Assembly: GCF_016808095.1 (NCBI RefSeq)
Contig: NC_068971.1
Span: 8,382,501 to 8,446,500, forward strand
DNA: 64,000 bases
Reading direction: 5' to 3'
Source: Vigna angularis
Taxonomy: Eukaryota; Streptophyta; Magnoliopsida; Fabales; Fabaceae
In this document: piece after piece, positions 31,986-42,297 of the stretch
Layout: the number at the start of each line of letters is the position of its first letter
Position numbering within the stretch: the first letter of the stretch is position 1
Made by a program: the position numbers and the translations under genes
The notes under the pieces: model-generated
What the model saw: only the letters and a program-made list of their open reading frames with translations
Database searches by the model: none
What the model was told of the DNA's origin: nothing

Positions 31986-32766
31986 ATAAATATTACAACA
32001 AAAATACCAAAAAATATAAAAATCCTCAAAAACCAAAAACATCAACATTTTCAAACTACAAACAATATCGCCTTGCCAGAACTACGTGATCCTTGATTCT
32101 CCATCAAAAGTGGAGATACGTAGGAGCAAGGCCAGTCCTTGTCAGGCTCACTTTCCCAAAAATCCAAATTATCCATAACAAGTTTCCAAGCAATTTCCAA
32201 ACAATTTCCTCAAATAGTTTCTAAAAGAACTACGTAACCCTGATTTCTCACATGAGAATACGTAGGAGCAAGGTCAATCCTTGTCGGGCCCCAAAAAGCT
32301 AAAAAATATTGTTTGTTTCTTTAGAGTTTTATTTAAAGGGAATGTTAAACACTTTGAAAACCACATCAACATTCGCGCATTTAGTTAAAGGTACTGCCTT
32401 AGGGCAGGCGTTGTAGGGTGCTGATACCTTCCCTACACGTAACCGACTCCCGAACCAAGAATCTGGTTCAATTTGACCATGCCTTATCATTTTATGGTTT
32501 TTCCGTAGTTTTCCAGAATAAACTATGGTGGCGACTCCAAAATCTCTTTTTCAAAATTAATATTTAATCTTTTTTTTATTGGATCGTCGTCCCGTCGCGA
32601 TTCCGGTTGCGACAGTACCCGATAGCGATGATGAGCCCTAGGCAATTTATGTTTCTATGCTTTTATTAGTGTGTGCCCTTTATATTTCCTTGTATGCTTG
32701 CATCTTAATATTCGATAAAATGTATGTTGTCTTTTCTTATTCTTTCTATGCATACATGCTTTTCTT

Positions 32767-32978
32767 AAGGGGGAGTATAATTTCTAATCAAATTAGGGGG
32801 AGCACTTCTACATCACTTTTTAATAATGATCAAAAAGGGGGAGAAATATTTAAAGTCTTCAAATTATCTCTATGTTCACTAAACAAATTATTTCTTCCTT
32901 AAGTTGTATTTCAAATACAGATTATTACCAAAAGCTTTAAAACAAGAAGGTTTTGTTCATCATCAAAAAGGGGGAGAT
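32767..32978 (+). other. Multiple polypurine tracts of the Sirevirus
   Basis: Four AGGGGGAG motifs (32767-32775, about 32794-32802, 32832-32843 and 32965-32977) precede the LTR. The last, AAAAAGGGGGAGAT, abuts TGTTAGC. Repeated PPT motifs are a described Sirevirus hallmark. Confidence 0.75.
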
Positions 32979-33154
32979 TGTTAGCAAAATGATGAAGATG
33001 AAGTTTTGATGATGTCCAAATCAAGTCAAGAACAATCAAGACTCATGAAGAATGATCTTTGTAGACTTGAAATATTTTGGTATAATTGTATGAACATAGG
33101 AAAATTAGTAGTTTCATGTATGTATTCAAAAGTGATGTAAAAATAAATCATAAG

Positions 33155-33780
33155 TGTAACGCCCCGGTAACTCACAGGGACCATCGACTGCCCCCACAGA
33201 TCACCACCAGGCTCTTGTCTGTGCCCCCTGCACCATGCTTCTTGCACCGGCGTCACTCCCCGCCCTCGTCTCCGTGCCCGGGTGTCACATGCCCACCAGC
33301 TTCCGCTTGGTTCGTCCTCGAACCACACCGTACTGGGAGAGGCTAGGCTCTGATACCATCTGTAACGCCCCGGTAACTCACAGGGACCATCGACTGCCCC
33401 CACAGATCACCACCAGGCTTTCCAGTGTGCTTTGTCCTCACTCGCACACTTTCCGGGAAAACTTCCCAGAAGGTCACCCATCCCAGAATTACTCCAAGCT
33501 AAGCACGCTTAACTATGGAGTTCTTATGAGTTAGGCTACCGAAAAGCAAATGCATTTTGGTGATATGAGTAGTCAAATCAATTCCTTTAAGCTATCCTTC
33601 AACTGTATAGTCCCATACCTATACAGTCTCCAAATCCCTCTCATTCCGGTGTATGTTCGATTCATCCATGTACCCCTTCCACCCGAAGCTGCCAGGAGCC
33701 GCTCCTTGTCTGTGCCCCATGCACCATGCTTCTTGCACCGGCGTCACTCCCCGCCCTCGTCTCCGTGCCTGGGTGTCACA
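33155..33780 (-). mobile_element. Cassandra TRIM retrotransposon
   Basis: It is flanked by the 5-bp duplication ATAAG (33150-33154 and 33781-33785). Read on the minus strand it has a 420-bp LTR (33780-33361), a tRNA-Met primer site (TGGTATCAGAGC, 33358-33347), only about 71 bp of internal sequence, and a second LTR of 135 bp (33289-33155). The long LTR carries 5S rRNA-like sequence, the defining feature of Cassandra. The short LTR shares both ends with the long one but lacks the middle, including the 5S part. No protein is encoded, so movement depends on other elements. Confidence 0.88.
33461..33527 (-). promoter_or_regulatory. 5S rRNA-derived region in the Cassandra LTR
   Basis: On the minus strand it reads AAGAACTCCATAGTTAAGCG, TGCTTAGCTTGGAG, then GGATGGGTGACCTTCTGGGA. 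These match the 3' two thirds of plant 5S rRNA, including the internal control region used by RNA polymerase III. Confidence 0.85.
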
Positions 33781-33801
33781 ATAAGCAAAATTATGTGCAG
33801 T

Positions 33802-34046
33802 GTTAATCGATTAACAGAGGGTGTTAATCGATTAACGTTAATCGATTAACAAGGGCTGTTAATCGATTGTTCCAGTGCGCCATGAAGAAGCCCAGCAGTG
33901 CAGTGCTAATCGATTAACAGAGGGTGTTAATCGATTAGCGTTAATCGATTAACAAGGTGAACGTTTGAAAAACTAGCCGTTTTTAGAGCCGTTGAAGTAT
34001 CCGTTGGGTTGTTAATCGATTAACCACTGTAGCTAATCGATTAACA
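33802..34046. repeat. Cluster of TTAATCGATTAA palindromes
   Basis: About nine copies of (GT)TAATCGATTA(AC) or close variants occur in 245 bp. Several are the perfect 14-bp palindrome GTTAATCGATTAAC. Palindromic repeats in LTRs have been described for Sireviruses. Confidence 0.85.
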
Positions 34047-34093
34047 CAGTCAGAAAGTGTAAAAGCGAAAATGGAGGAGCCTTTGGATGAGTC

Positions 34094-34101
34094 TATAAAT
34101 A
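34094..34101 (+). promoter_or_regulatory. TATA box of the Sirevirus LTR
   Basis: TATAAATA lies in the near-palindrome GAGTCTATAAATAGACTC, downstream of the palindrome cluster. It is at the position expected for the U3 promoter. Confidence 0.65.
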
Positions 34102-34761
34102 GACTCTCATTTTCTCTCAACAAAGACTCTTCCCTTGTGCTCAAATACTCTGAAACTCTTGAGAATTGTGTGCTCTTGCTCAGCTAAGGAAACTCTGTCT
34201 GTAGAGTTGGTGAAATACTGCTACGGTGATAGAGGAATAGCTGGTTCATCCTTGGTGTATCTAAGGAAGTGTTTGGAAGAGGAATTCATCCTTCGTGAAG
34301 TATTCGGAGGAAGTGTTTCATCCTTTGTGAAGATTCAAAGGAGGTGTTGTTTCATCTCTTGTGGCTTCAAGAGAGGTGTTTTCTAAACTTTTACAAATTG
34401 TATCTGTGTGATTGTAGTTTGTAATAGTTTTGTGATTAGTGAAGTGTTTATCTTGTTTTTGAGATAAGCGACTGGACGTAGGATTGGTAAGATCCGAACC
34501 AGGATAAAATCAACTGTGCAAATTTCTCTCAACCTTACTCTATTTTATTGTCTTTATTATTTGCTAAGTAAGTTTAATTGAGTAGAAATTTTTAAGGCAC
34601 ACGAATTTAGTAAGAACCAATTCACCCCCCTCTTCGTTTGTTATCCCACGCTAACAATTCCGCTGCAGCCGCTCTGACAGAAACAACCGTCAAGAAGGTA
34701 TTTTTCAGATGAATATGTTAATTTTACTGATGAAGGTGAACCTCAAAGCTTTGTAGAAGCA

Positions 34762-36309
34762 ATGGAGATGAAAGACAAAGGCAAATGGTTGCAAGCCATG
34801 GAAGAAGAGATGCAATCCTTAAAGGAAAATCAGACTTATGATTTGGTAGAATTACCAAAAGAAAGGAGAGCATTGCAAAACAAATGGGTGTTCAAGCTCA
34901 AGAATGAAGAGAACAACCCAAGCCCAAGGTACAAAGCACGAATTGTCGTGAAGGGGTGCAACCAGAAGAAAGGAATAGACTTTGATGAAATATTCTCACC
35001 AGTAGTGAAGATGACATCCATTAGAGCGATTCTCGATCTGGCAGCAACACTAGACCTGGAGATTGAACAATTGGACGTCAAAATAGCATTCTTACATGGA
35101 GACCTAGAGGAAGAAATTTACATGAAGCAACCAGAGGGTTTTGAAGAACCAGGCAAAGAACACTTGGTGTGTCGTCTGAAGAAAAGCCTCTATGGTCTGA
35201 AGCAAGCTCCAAGACAATGGTACAAGAAATTTGATTCCTTCATGATCCAATATAATTTCAAGAAGACCTCCGCAGACCATTGCGTTTTTGTGAAGCATTA
35301 TGAAAATGGTGAGTCCATCATACTTCTCTTGTATGTTGATGATATGTTGATTGTAGGGAAGGACAAAATTAAAATAGCTGCTCTCAAGAAGGCATTGAGT
35401 AAGTCTTTTGCCATGAAAGACCTGGGTGCAGTGAAGAGGATACTTGGAATGAAAATATTCAGAGATCGTTCTAAAAGAATGTTGTGGGTATCTCAAGAAG
35501 ATTACATTGAGAAGATTCTCAAAAGATTCAACATGCACAATGCCAAATCTGCTCGTGTTCCAATTGCTGGACATTTCAAACTTAGCAAGTCGCAATGTCC
35601 AAAGAATGAAGAAGAAAAGGAAGAAATGAACAAGGTACCCTACTCTTCTGCCGTGGGTAGCCTTATGTATGCAATGGTTTGTACAAGGCGAGATATTGGC
35701 TATGCTGTAGGAGTTGTGAGCAGATTCCTGTCAAATCCAGGAAAGGAGCATTGGGAAGCTGTTAAGTGGATACTGAGGTATCTAAGAGGATCTACCAAAA
35801 GAAGCTTGTGTTTTGGCAATGTAGATCTAAAGCTAATCGAATATTCAGACTCAGACATGGCTGGAGATGTCGATTCAAGGAAGTCAACATCAGGTTATCT
35901 GATTACTTTTACAGGGGGAGCTGTTTCTTGGCAGTCAAAACTACAGAAATGTGTGACATTGTCTACGGCTGAAGCAGAGTATGTAGCAGTGACTGAAGCC
36001 TCTAAAGAGATGCTATGGATGAAGAATTTCCTAAGTGAATTAGGACATGATCAAGATGATTATGTGGTGAATTGTGATAATCAAAGTACCATTCATCTAA
36101 CCAAGAACCCCATGTTCTATTCACGCTCGAAGCATATCGACGTGCGGTATCACTGGATACGAGAAGCGCTGGATGAGAAGAAATTGAAGATAGAGAAAAT
36201 CCATACAAACTTAAATTGGTCTGATATGATGACTAAGTCAGTACCAACCAAGAAGGTTGAAGATTGTTGTGAAGGTGCTGGTGTCGTAGTACCTTTTTTT
36301 TTCAACTAA
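34762..36309 (+). CDS. Ty1/copia RT-RNase H (partial polyprotein)
   Basis: The visible frame encodes 515 aa of the C-terminal polyprotein. Copia RT motifs are KWVFKLK, YKARIVVKG, FSPVVKMTSIR, QLDVKIAFLHGDL, SLYGLKQAPRQWY and the catalytic LLLYVDDML at about 35325-35350. RNase H has SDSDMAGDVDSRKSTSGY, LSTAEAEYVA and the late segment SKHIDVRYHWIRE. Homology continues upstream to about 34690 (RRYFSDEYVNF), but a frameshift and a stop near 34680-34700 break it, and integrase is missing. The C-terminus after KKVEDCCEG looks frameshifted relative to the family. As it stands this is a dead fragment, although RT and RNase H catalytic motifs remain. Confidence 0.88.
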   Translation: MEMKDKGKWLQAMEEEMQSLKENQTYDLVELPKERRALQNKWVFKLKNEENNPSPRYKARIVVKGCNQKKGIDFDEIFSPVVKMTSIRAILDLAATLDLEIEQLDVKIAFLHGDLEEEIYMKQPEGFEEPGKEHLVCRLKKSLYGLKQAPRQWYKKFDSFMIQYNFKKTSADHCVFVKHYENGESIILLLYVDDMLIVGKDKIKIAALKKALSKSFAMKDLGAVKRILGMKIFRDRSKRMLWVSQEDYIEKILKRFNMHNAKSARVPIAGHFKLSKSQCPKNEEEKEEMNKVPYSSAVGSLMYAMVCTRRDIGYAVGVVSRFLSNPGKEHWEAVKWILRYLRGSTKRSLCFGNVDLKLIEYSDSDMAGDVDSRKSTSGYLITFTGGAVSWQSKLQKCVTLSTAEAEYVAVTEASKEMLWMKNFLSELGHDQDDYVVNCDNQSTIHLTKNPMFYSRSKHIDVRYHWIREALDEKKLKIEKIHTNLNWSDMMTKSVPTKKVEDCCEGAGVVVPFFFN

Positions 36310-36361
36310 GTCAAGATGCAAAGATGGGAAAGAAGATCCATTTAAGTTTATGGGGGAGTTT

Positions 36362-36885
36362 TGTTGGATAAACATAAATGGGTCCCACACCCTAAATTAA
36401 GGGTCAATGCTTTTCCATGTTTTGCTCCATGGTTTACTCCATGTTTTACTCCATGCTTTACTCCATGTTTTAAGTTTTGTTGTTTTGGTATTTTGTGTGA
36501 AGCCCTTCTATAAAAGGGTGGAAGCAAAGAAGTGAAGACACACCAACATAGAAGCAAAAACACAATCCATCGTGAGAGAAGTGAAGCCACGGTGAAGGAG
36601 AAGAAAAATAGAGAGAGTGTGAGTGTGAGAGTTTTGTGTACCATCCGAGAGGGTGAGATATTTACAGAGAGATCCTCATAGAGTGAGAGAAAACACTGTA
36701 ATCCTACTTTCATAGTAGAGATAATTTTCTGGACTAGGTCCCGTGGTTTTTTCCGAGAGGATTTTCCACGTTAAAATTTCCAGTGTTAATTTTCTCTTTC
36801 CTTACGCTTTCATTTTTTTACGCTTCCGCATAGTGTCCATTTTGGGGTTCACAGAGGAGGGAACAAATACCGCTGTTTCCCAACA
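36362..36885 (+). repeat. 3' LTR of the copia element
   Basis: It begins TGTTGGATAAACAT after the purine tract and ends TTCCCAACA, giving 524 bp with short terminal inverted repeats TGTTGG/CCAACA. It contains tandem TTTACTCCATG words at about 36412-36472. Confidence 0.8.
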
Positions 36886-37455
36886 CTAATATGTATTTAC
36901 CTGTCTTTGTGTCTACATAAAGTCTGCCTGTAAGAGGGAATACAATTCCAACAATGAAAAAAAAATGGCCAATCTTTTGTAACTAAACTTCCAAACCAAG
37001 AAAGGTTTAGTTTGGTTAAGAAAAGTCATGCAAAGTCGGATTGAATTGATTGAAATACAAATTAGGCTTGGATGATGTGAGCCTAAAGAGGATGGATTGA
37101 ACCCCTTTGCAATGAAGAATATCCGTTGTCCAATAAAATATTCAGTAAATTAGTTGCAAAATATCAATTATTGGCCTGGAAAGATGTTCCCACCGTATGT
37201 ACAACTTTGTATCTATTGTGTTCAACAAAGTTTCTATTTCTTTATTATTGTATTCTTTAAAAATTGGATCTCACAATTATGCATAACTCGGTACTAAGAT
37301 AATTCGTGTTTATGTTACTTGAGTAACCTATATAGCTTTGTGGCATGTTGCAAGAAGCACAATTTTTTATTGCATGCTTCTACCATATTTGAAATTGGAA
37401 CTTTTCAATGTGTATACGGCTATGCTTCTAAAAGCAATTTAGACTCTAATAAAAT
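36886..37455. other. Spacer between copia element and MULE
   Basis: AT-rich sequence. I see no ORF or repeat of note. The last nine bases (37447-37455, TAATAAAAT) are the MULE target duplication. Confidence 0.5.
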
Positions 37456-37879
37456 GGTTTAATACATCATTTGGTCCCTAGTTTTAAGCTTTTTTTCAAA
37501 GTCGTCTTACCTTTTAAAAAAGTTTAATAAGGTCCCATACACTACAAAAAAAATCTTATTTAGAGGGGGTTATTTTGGAGAGGGTATAACAAACCCCCTC
37601 AAATTAACACAACTTAAGATGTTTAATTTAAATTATTTAACTGACAATGTTTGTGGGAGTTTTAATTCCTTTTAAGAGAGGTTTATAACCTCCTCAAATA
37701 ATAATATATTTTTTTTCTTCATTTACTAATTCTTTTACATTTTTCCTTCTAAAAATTTTACAGTTAGTTTTCTTTTAACAATCCTAAAATTTTATTCCCT
37801 TCATATCTTAAACCCATCTGCCTAAACCCAATATTTTCGTCTAATTTCTGATTCAATTTCTCCCTTCCACTAAACCCTA

Positions 37880-37965
37880 AAATCAGTTCCCCCTTAATTC
37901 CATCCGCAAAATCAGTTCCCCCTTAATTCCATCCGCAAAATCAGTTCCCCCTTCATTCCATCCGA
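37880..37965 (+). repeat. 29-bp triplicated segment in the CACTA element
   Basis: AATCAGTTCCCCCTTAATTC followed by CATCCGCAA occurs three times, at 37881, 37910 and 37939, the last slightly changed. Confidence 0.75.
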
Positions 37966-37999
37966 TTTCTCCCTCGCAGGTACGCAATCTTCCTTTCTT

Positions 38000-40900
38000 C
38001 CTTCTTCTATTTCCTGTTGTCATTCATTTCTTTCATTTCTCCTTTGGATTGCCCGTGTTTCCTTTTCCTTTCAGATTCGCAGTCGGTGGACGAAGCTGCA
38101 ACGGGGGTTCTGCGGACCGGCAGACAGCGGAGCTCATAACGTCACGGAGGTACATCGTTCTACAACTCTTTGTGCTTTTATTTGGTGTAGCGTTTTATTG
38201 AGTTCATTCTGCGTCACTTTAGTGGGTTATCTTCTTCCCAGTTTCAATCATGTTTTTAATCAACGAGTAACTTGAGTTCGTTTGGTTTTCTTTCAGTTTT
38301 TGTATTTATAGTAATGTTTCTTTTTTATTCTAGTATCATATGTTTATTATTAGATGAAACCAAATCCCCTTTGTTTACTAGGTTGATTTTGTTTTCTCCA
38401 TATAAATAAATCACCCGTGTTGTTATAGAAATACATTCAACTCAATGTTTCAATTTTTTTTTCTCATAGTTCAATACACCACCTCATATGAAAATATTTT
38501 GTGCGGAAATATTGTAGCATATCTCGACATGAGCAGGGAATCAATGCACAAATCAGAGCTGAAAATTAATTATAAGAGAGAAAAAAACTGTAAATACAGC
38601 CAAGTCATATATCTTTAAAAACAGATTCTAATGACAAAATCCTCAGTATTATTGAATAACCTCAAAGTAAACAAGCATAGAAAGTGTGTGTGAACAAAAC
38701 ATACAATTATTGATAGTTTGCAATGCTATGGAGAAGTACACATTAAGAAGACGTGGAGTCAAGCTAAGTACTGCTTTCAGCTTATCAGAGTAAGGACTAT
38801 TGACTGAAGTCTGTAATATTGCAGTCATCACTGGAGATGACCAGGGACGTTCATGAGAGATGATAGAATTTACTTTAGGAATTTAAATGAAGCTAAATAC
38901 CAAACAAAATCACAAATTTGTAATATGGCTACAATATCAAAGAGTTAGAACTCAACATTTCATCAAACATTAAACTTTCAATGTAAAGAAAGCAATATTA
39001 CTGCAAGCAAACTTATTATCAATCTTGTGTAACTATTGATTGGTAAACATGATGTGGCTGAGAAAAACTGGCTCAACAACTTCAACTTTTAGCTTTAGAA
39101 TAACAGGACGAAAGGAACCAAGACAAATGGAAGTAACAACCATGACAAACAAGAAAAAAGTTAACATACAACGATACCTATGGAAATATTTATAGGGTAC
39201 ACTTTTGCAACACTGGATAGACATCACTATAATTTAAAGAATCACAGATAACCTTAGGGGCAGTATTTTTCTGAATAGAAGCTCTGCTGCTCCCAATTAA
39301 GGGTCCAGAGCTTTTTTTCACCTTTTCCAATGCTACTACCAAAACTAGCAAATATGGGAACGAAAACATTGAATTTAAAAGATTTTGTCAAGGTACATAA
39401 GAAGAAACTGATTTTCAGCATATTATCAAACTCATTACACAGAACATCTTCAATAACTACCTATTTTTCCAGATGATCCTTATTAATTACTGAAGAAAAT
39501 AGTTCATACTTCCTCCTTTTCTCTGTTATTTTTGAATATTGGGGAAGGGGCCCACAATAATTATGGTTATTGCTATGGAAAATGTGTTTAAGATCAATAA
39601 GTTGGAAAAGTTAAACATAAAAATTTAGCACGGTCAACTTTTTCAAAATCTTGATTATAAATTGAATTATGCTGTTTGTAATCAAGAAAAATAAGAGAGG
39701 GAAAATGCAAAAGGACAAACAATCATAATTGAAAATATTAATCTTTCTATTGAAATAAAAAGGTAATCAAGACATAAGTGGTGATAGTAATATAATTTAT
39801 ACATACTTGGCAAGTCTACTAAAGATGGAAATAAGGGTAGAAATGACCCAGGTGATATCAAGGCTAGGAAGGCATTCAAAAATAGTTTCTCTAATCTGCA
39901 AGAGTATAAAAAAAATTGTTAATTAATATCTGCCCCTCCCTTCCCCCAAGCCCATCCATTAGGCACATTGCCACAAAAAAATGAGAATTACACTCCAATG
40001 GTAAATTTACATGCACCAAAGTAACACAGCACATTGAATTTAATTTCATTTAACACCGATAACATATTCTACTTGAAACCTAAGAGATAGACAAAGGTCA
40101 TCTTCAATATTCTAACATCAGGTAGCTAAATAGATTCTCTTTATCAATATTTACTATCCTTGTAAAATGAGTATATTCTAAATTTTGATGTTCCACTTCA
40201 AACCATTTCTGTCACTTGAACAGTAAAATGTTAGAAATATAATTACCATGACATATATTTTAAGATTTGGAAGCACAAGAAAGAGTACAGGATCAGCAAT
40301 AGATTGTACTCACTGGTTCAGAATACGGCAGGAAAAGTATTTACCTTTTATCCCCCACACCGCAAACCAAACAAGACTGTCAGAAAATATTGTTTTTGAT
40401 ATTACTCATTTAAGAGCAATTGCTCTTAAATAGAATACCTTTGCCTTTGAGTACATGCTTTAACAATTTTTCTCACTGAAATTGGAAGATCTTGAACTGC
40501 AATGGTTACTATAGGTGGTGGTGATTGAACCCGATTCAATCTTCTCAATTATATCTTGATTAATTAAAGAAAAACAACCTTAATCGTGTGTGCGAAGGAT
40601 GCAAGAAAATAACATTTAGATGGATGTGTTCCACGTACGTTACGGTGGATTATGTGTTCATACTCACTTGAATACATGAATTTAATAACCTGGGTCTCTT
40701 TACTTTGTTTTCAGTTTTAATTTAACACCTATCTGCTGTCAATCACAAATCAGTCACATTAGAAAAAATATATAAATTTTACTTTGAATTTTGTTTAAGG
40801 TAGCGATAGAAAATTGATGGATTATGTGTGTAACGGTGAATTAATTAATCTAGGGGAGCGACAAACTGGGAGGAGAATAGTGTGAACACGATTTAGGAGT

Positions 40901-42297
40901 GGGGCAGTTTTTTTATATTGGATTGGCACTTGTTATTTGGATTTGGTGGGGGTTAGGTAAAGGGTGCTTAAGGTAATTTCGAAAAGAGGAAAAAACTATA
41001 TAACCTTTTTAATATATTTTTGGTCTTATATATACTATCATCTAAAATTGTTAATGTTTAAGGCTAGTGTCTAAATATTTAAGAGTGTTTTTTTAAATAT
41101 TTTGACGTAATATTCCTGGATTCTTATTAATCAAACTTAATTTTAGTTTAATTATGCTTGGTGGTCATGAAATGTTTGAAAAAAATTAAAGAAAAGAGAA
41201 TTGATAATTTTTTAGTTTTTTATTTTTTTTAAATTGTGGTTACTCGGAACAATACAAAAAATAAAATAAAATCCACGGATATGTACAAAATAATTGATAA
41301 AAAAAATGCGAAAAGAAAGAAAAACGTGCCCTATTTTTCTATACTACATTTACCTTGTCTGGTCATTTTATTTCATACTTAAGTAGAAATAAATTGAAAT
41401 ATTTTGTATTAATTAATTATATACTCTGAATTGCTATATAATCAATTATACATCTTTTGTTTATGATGAAATTTGTATATTTATATGATCAATTATTGAT
41501 TGTTATAACTTATTAGTTTAAATATTGAATGAGGCAAATATTATTTATCTAATCAGTTTTTATTTTACTCTCTGGAATGCACTGAAGAGTTGTTACAATT
41601 AAATCTAACCAAAAGACTTGTTGGATATAATGAAGAAATTGTGGATATGAAGTTTTGGGGGATGATGAAAAATTCCTAGCCCTTGCTACAAATCTTGAAC
41701 AGGTATGGGGATGTGTGTTTTTATCTAGAAATTAGCAAACTGTTGTGAATTAAATATAATTCGACACTTTCAACACACACACAGAGTGAAAAGCTAAATT
41801 TTCTTGGCTGCACAATGTTGTTCTTGTTTAGTTTTCTGGTGTTTGTTCTTGTCGCTTTGTCAATGTAATTGTAATTTGTTAGAGTATAAGCACTTTTAGA
41901 AGAGGTTTGCTAATTTTTTAAATTGCAAGGTTTCACATTTTCCTTTTATTTATATTGGTGTAGCTTTGGGTGCAAATCCTCTTCGAGAGGTTGATTGGAA
42001 GCCTATTCTAGGTAATTTCTCTAAGAAATTGGCACCTTGGAAACATAGGTCTTTGATCTGTTTGTCGGGAGGTTATGCTTAGTCACTTATGTTTTGTTAT
42101 CTTTATGAATCTTTTTCCCATCCAATTTCATAATTGATGTTGCAGGTTTTTCTTTAAGCATTGCAATCTCACCGCTTCAAGGTTAGTAGAAACAGGTATT
42201 TCATTTTTTCTAATTCATTATTTATTTGTATTTTCCATGAATATTGTATTCTTTTTCATGTGTTAGTGTATTTTATTTTGTTTAGGAATATTTTTGA
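38000..42297. other. CACTA 5' interior, no intact gene
   Basis: This AT-rich region is probably UTR and intron sequence of the element. On the minus strand, short frames at 38649-38831 and 39033-39227 look more protein-like than the rest. For example SDKLKAVLSLTPRLLNVYFS precedes a possible GT splice donor. They may be exons of a captured host gene, which I cannot identify with confidence. Confidence 0.3.

Larger units (their letters stand above)
1..32614 (+). mobile_element. Ogre/Tat-lineage Ty3/gypsy retrotransposon, 3' portion
   Basis: The window opens about 60 nt before the gag-pro ATG, so the 5' LTR and PBS lie outside. In order it has gag, aspartic protease and a G-patch region; a putative spliced intron; RT; a gypsy RNase H and a second RNase H; integrase; a long 3' region with an antisense gene; a purine tract; and a TG...CA 3' LTR. 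A second RNase H, a pro-RT intron and extra ORFs outside gag-pol are hallmarks of the Tat/Ogre lineage. RT is split by an Athila-like insertion with a clean 5-bp duplication, and a TAG stop interrupts the second RNase H, so this copy is not autonomous as it stands. Its right end abuts the 3' end of a Sirevirus, its apparent insertion target. Confidence 0.88.
27235..32614 (+). repeat. 3' LTR of the Ogre-like element
   Basis: It starts TGTCAACACTCAATTTCGTC right after the polypurine tract and ends CGGTTGCGACA at 32614, giving about 5380 bp. The size and the terminal phrases (GGTGGCGACTCC near 32529, CGGTTGCGACA) are typical of Ogre/Tat LTRs. The end is inferred from the CA terminus and from the Sirevirus sequence that begins directly after it. 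The 5' LTR is outside the window, so no pairwise check is possible here. Confidence 0.75.
32615..34656 (+). mobile_element. Sirevirus (Ty1/copia) 3' end, interrupted by the Ogre-like element
   Basis: A stretch of about 360 bp of internal 3' sequence with repeated polypurine tracts is followed by a 1678-bp LTR that starts TGTTAGC and ends GCTAACA. No Sirevirus coding sequence is in the window. The upstream part presumably lies left of the Ogre-like insertion, outside the window. The following ATTCC (34657-34661) would be its target duplication in the flanking copia element. Confidence 0.75.
32979..34656 (+). repeat. Sirevirus 3' LTR
   Basis: Terminal 7-bp inverted repeats TGTTAGC/GCTAACA bound the LTR. 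It holds a Cassandra insertion, a cluster of TTAATCGATTAA palindromes and a TATA box. Without the 626-bp insert and one TSD copy it is about 1047 bp. Confidence 0.8.
34657..36885 (+). mobile_element. Ty1/copia element, 3' part (Tork/Tnt1-like)
   Basis: RT-RNase H coding sequence, a purine tract (TATGGGGGAG, 36349-36358) and a 524-bp 3' LTR. The 5' part is separated from it by the Sirevirus and Ogre-like insertions and is not in the window. Lineage placement is by the look of the RT motifs only. Confidence 0.8.
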
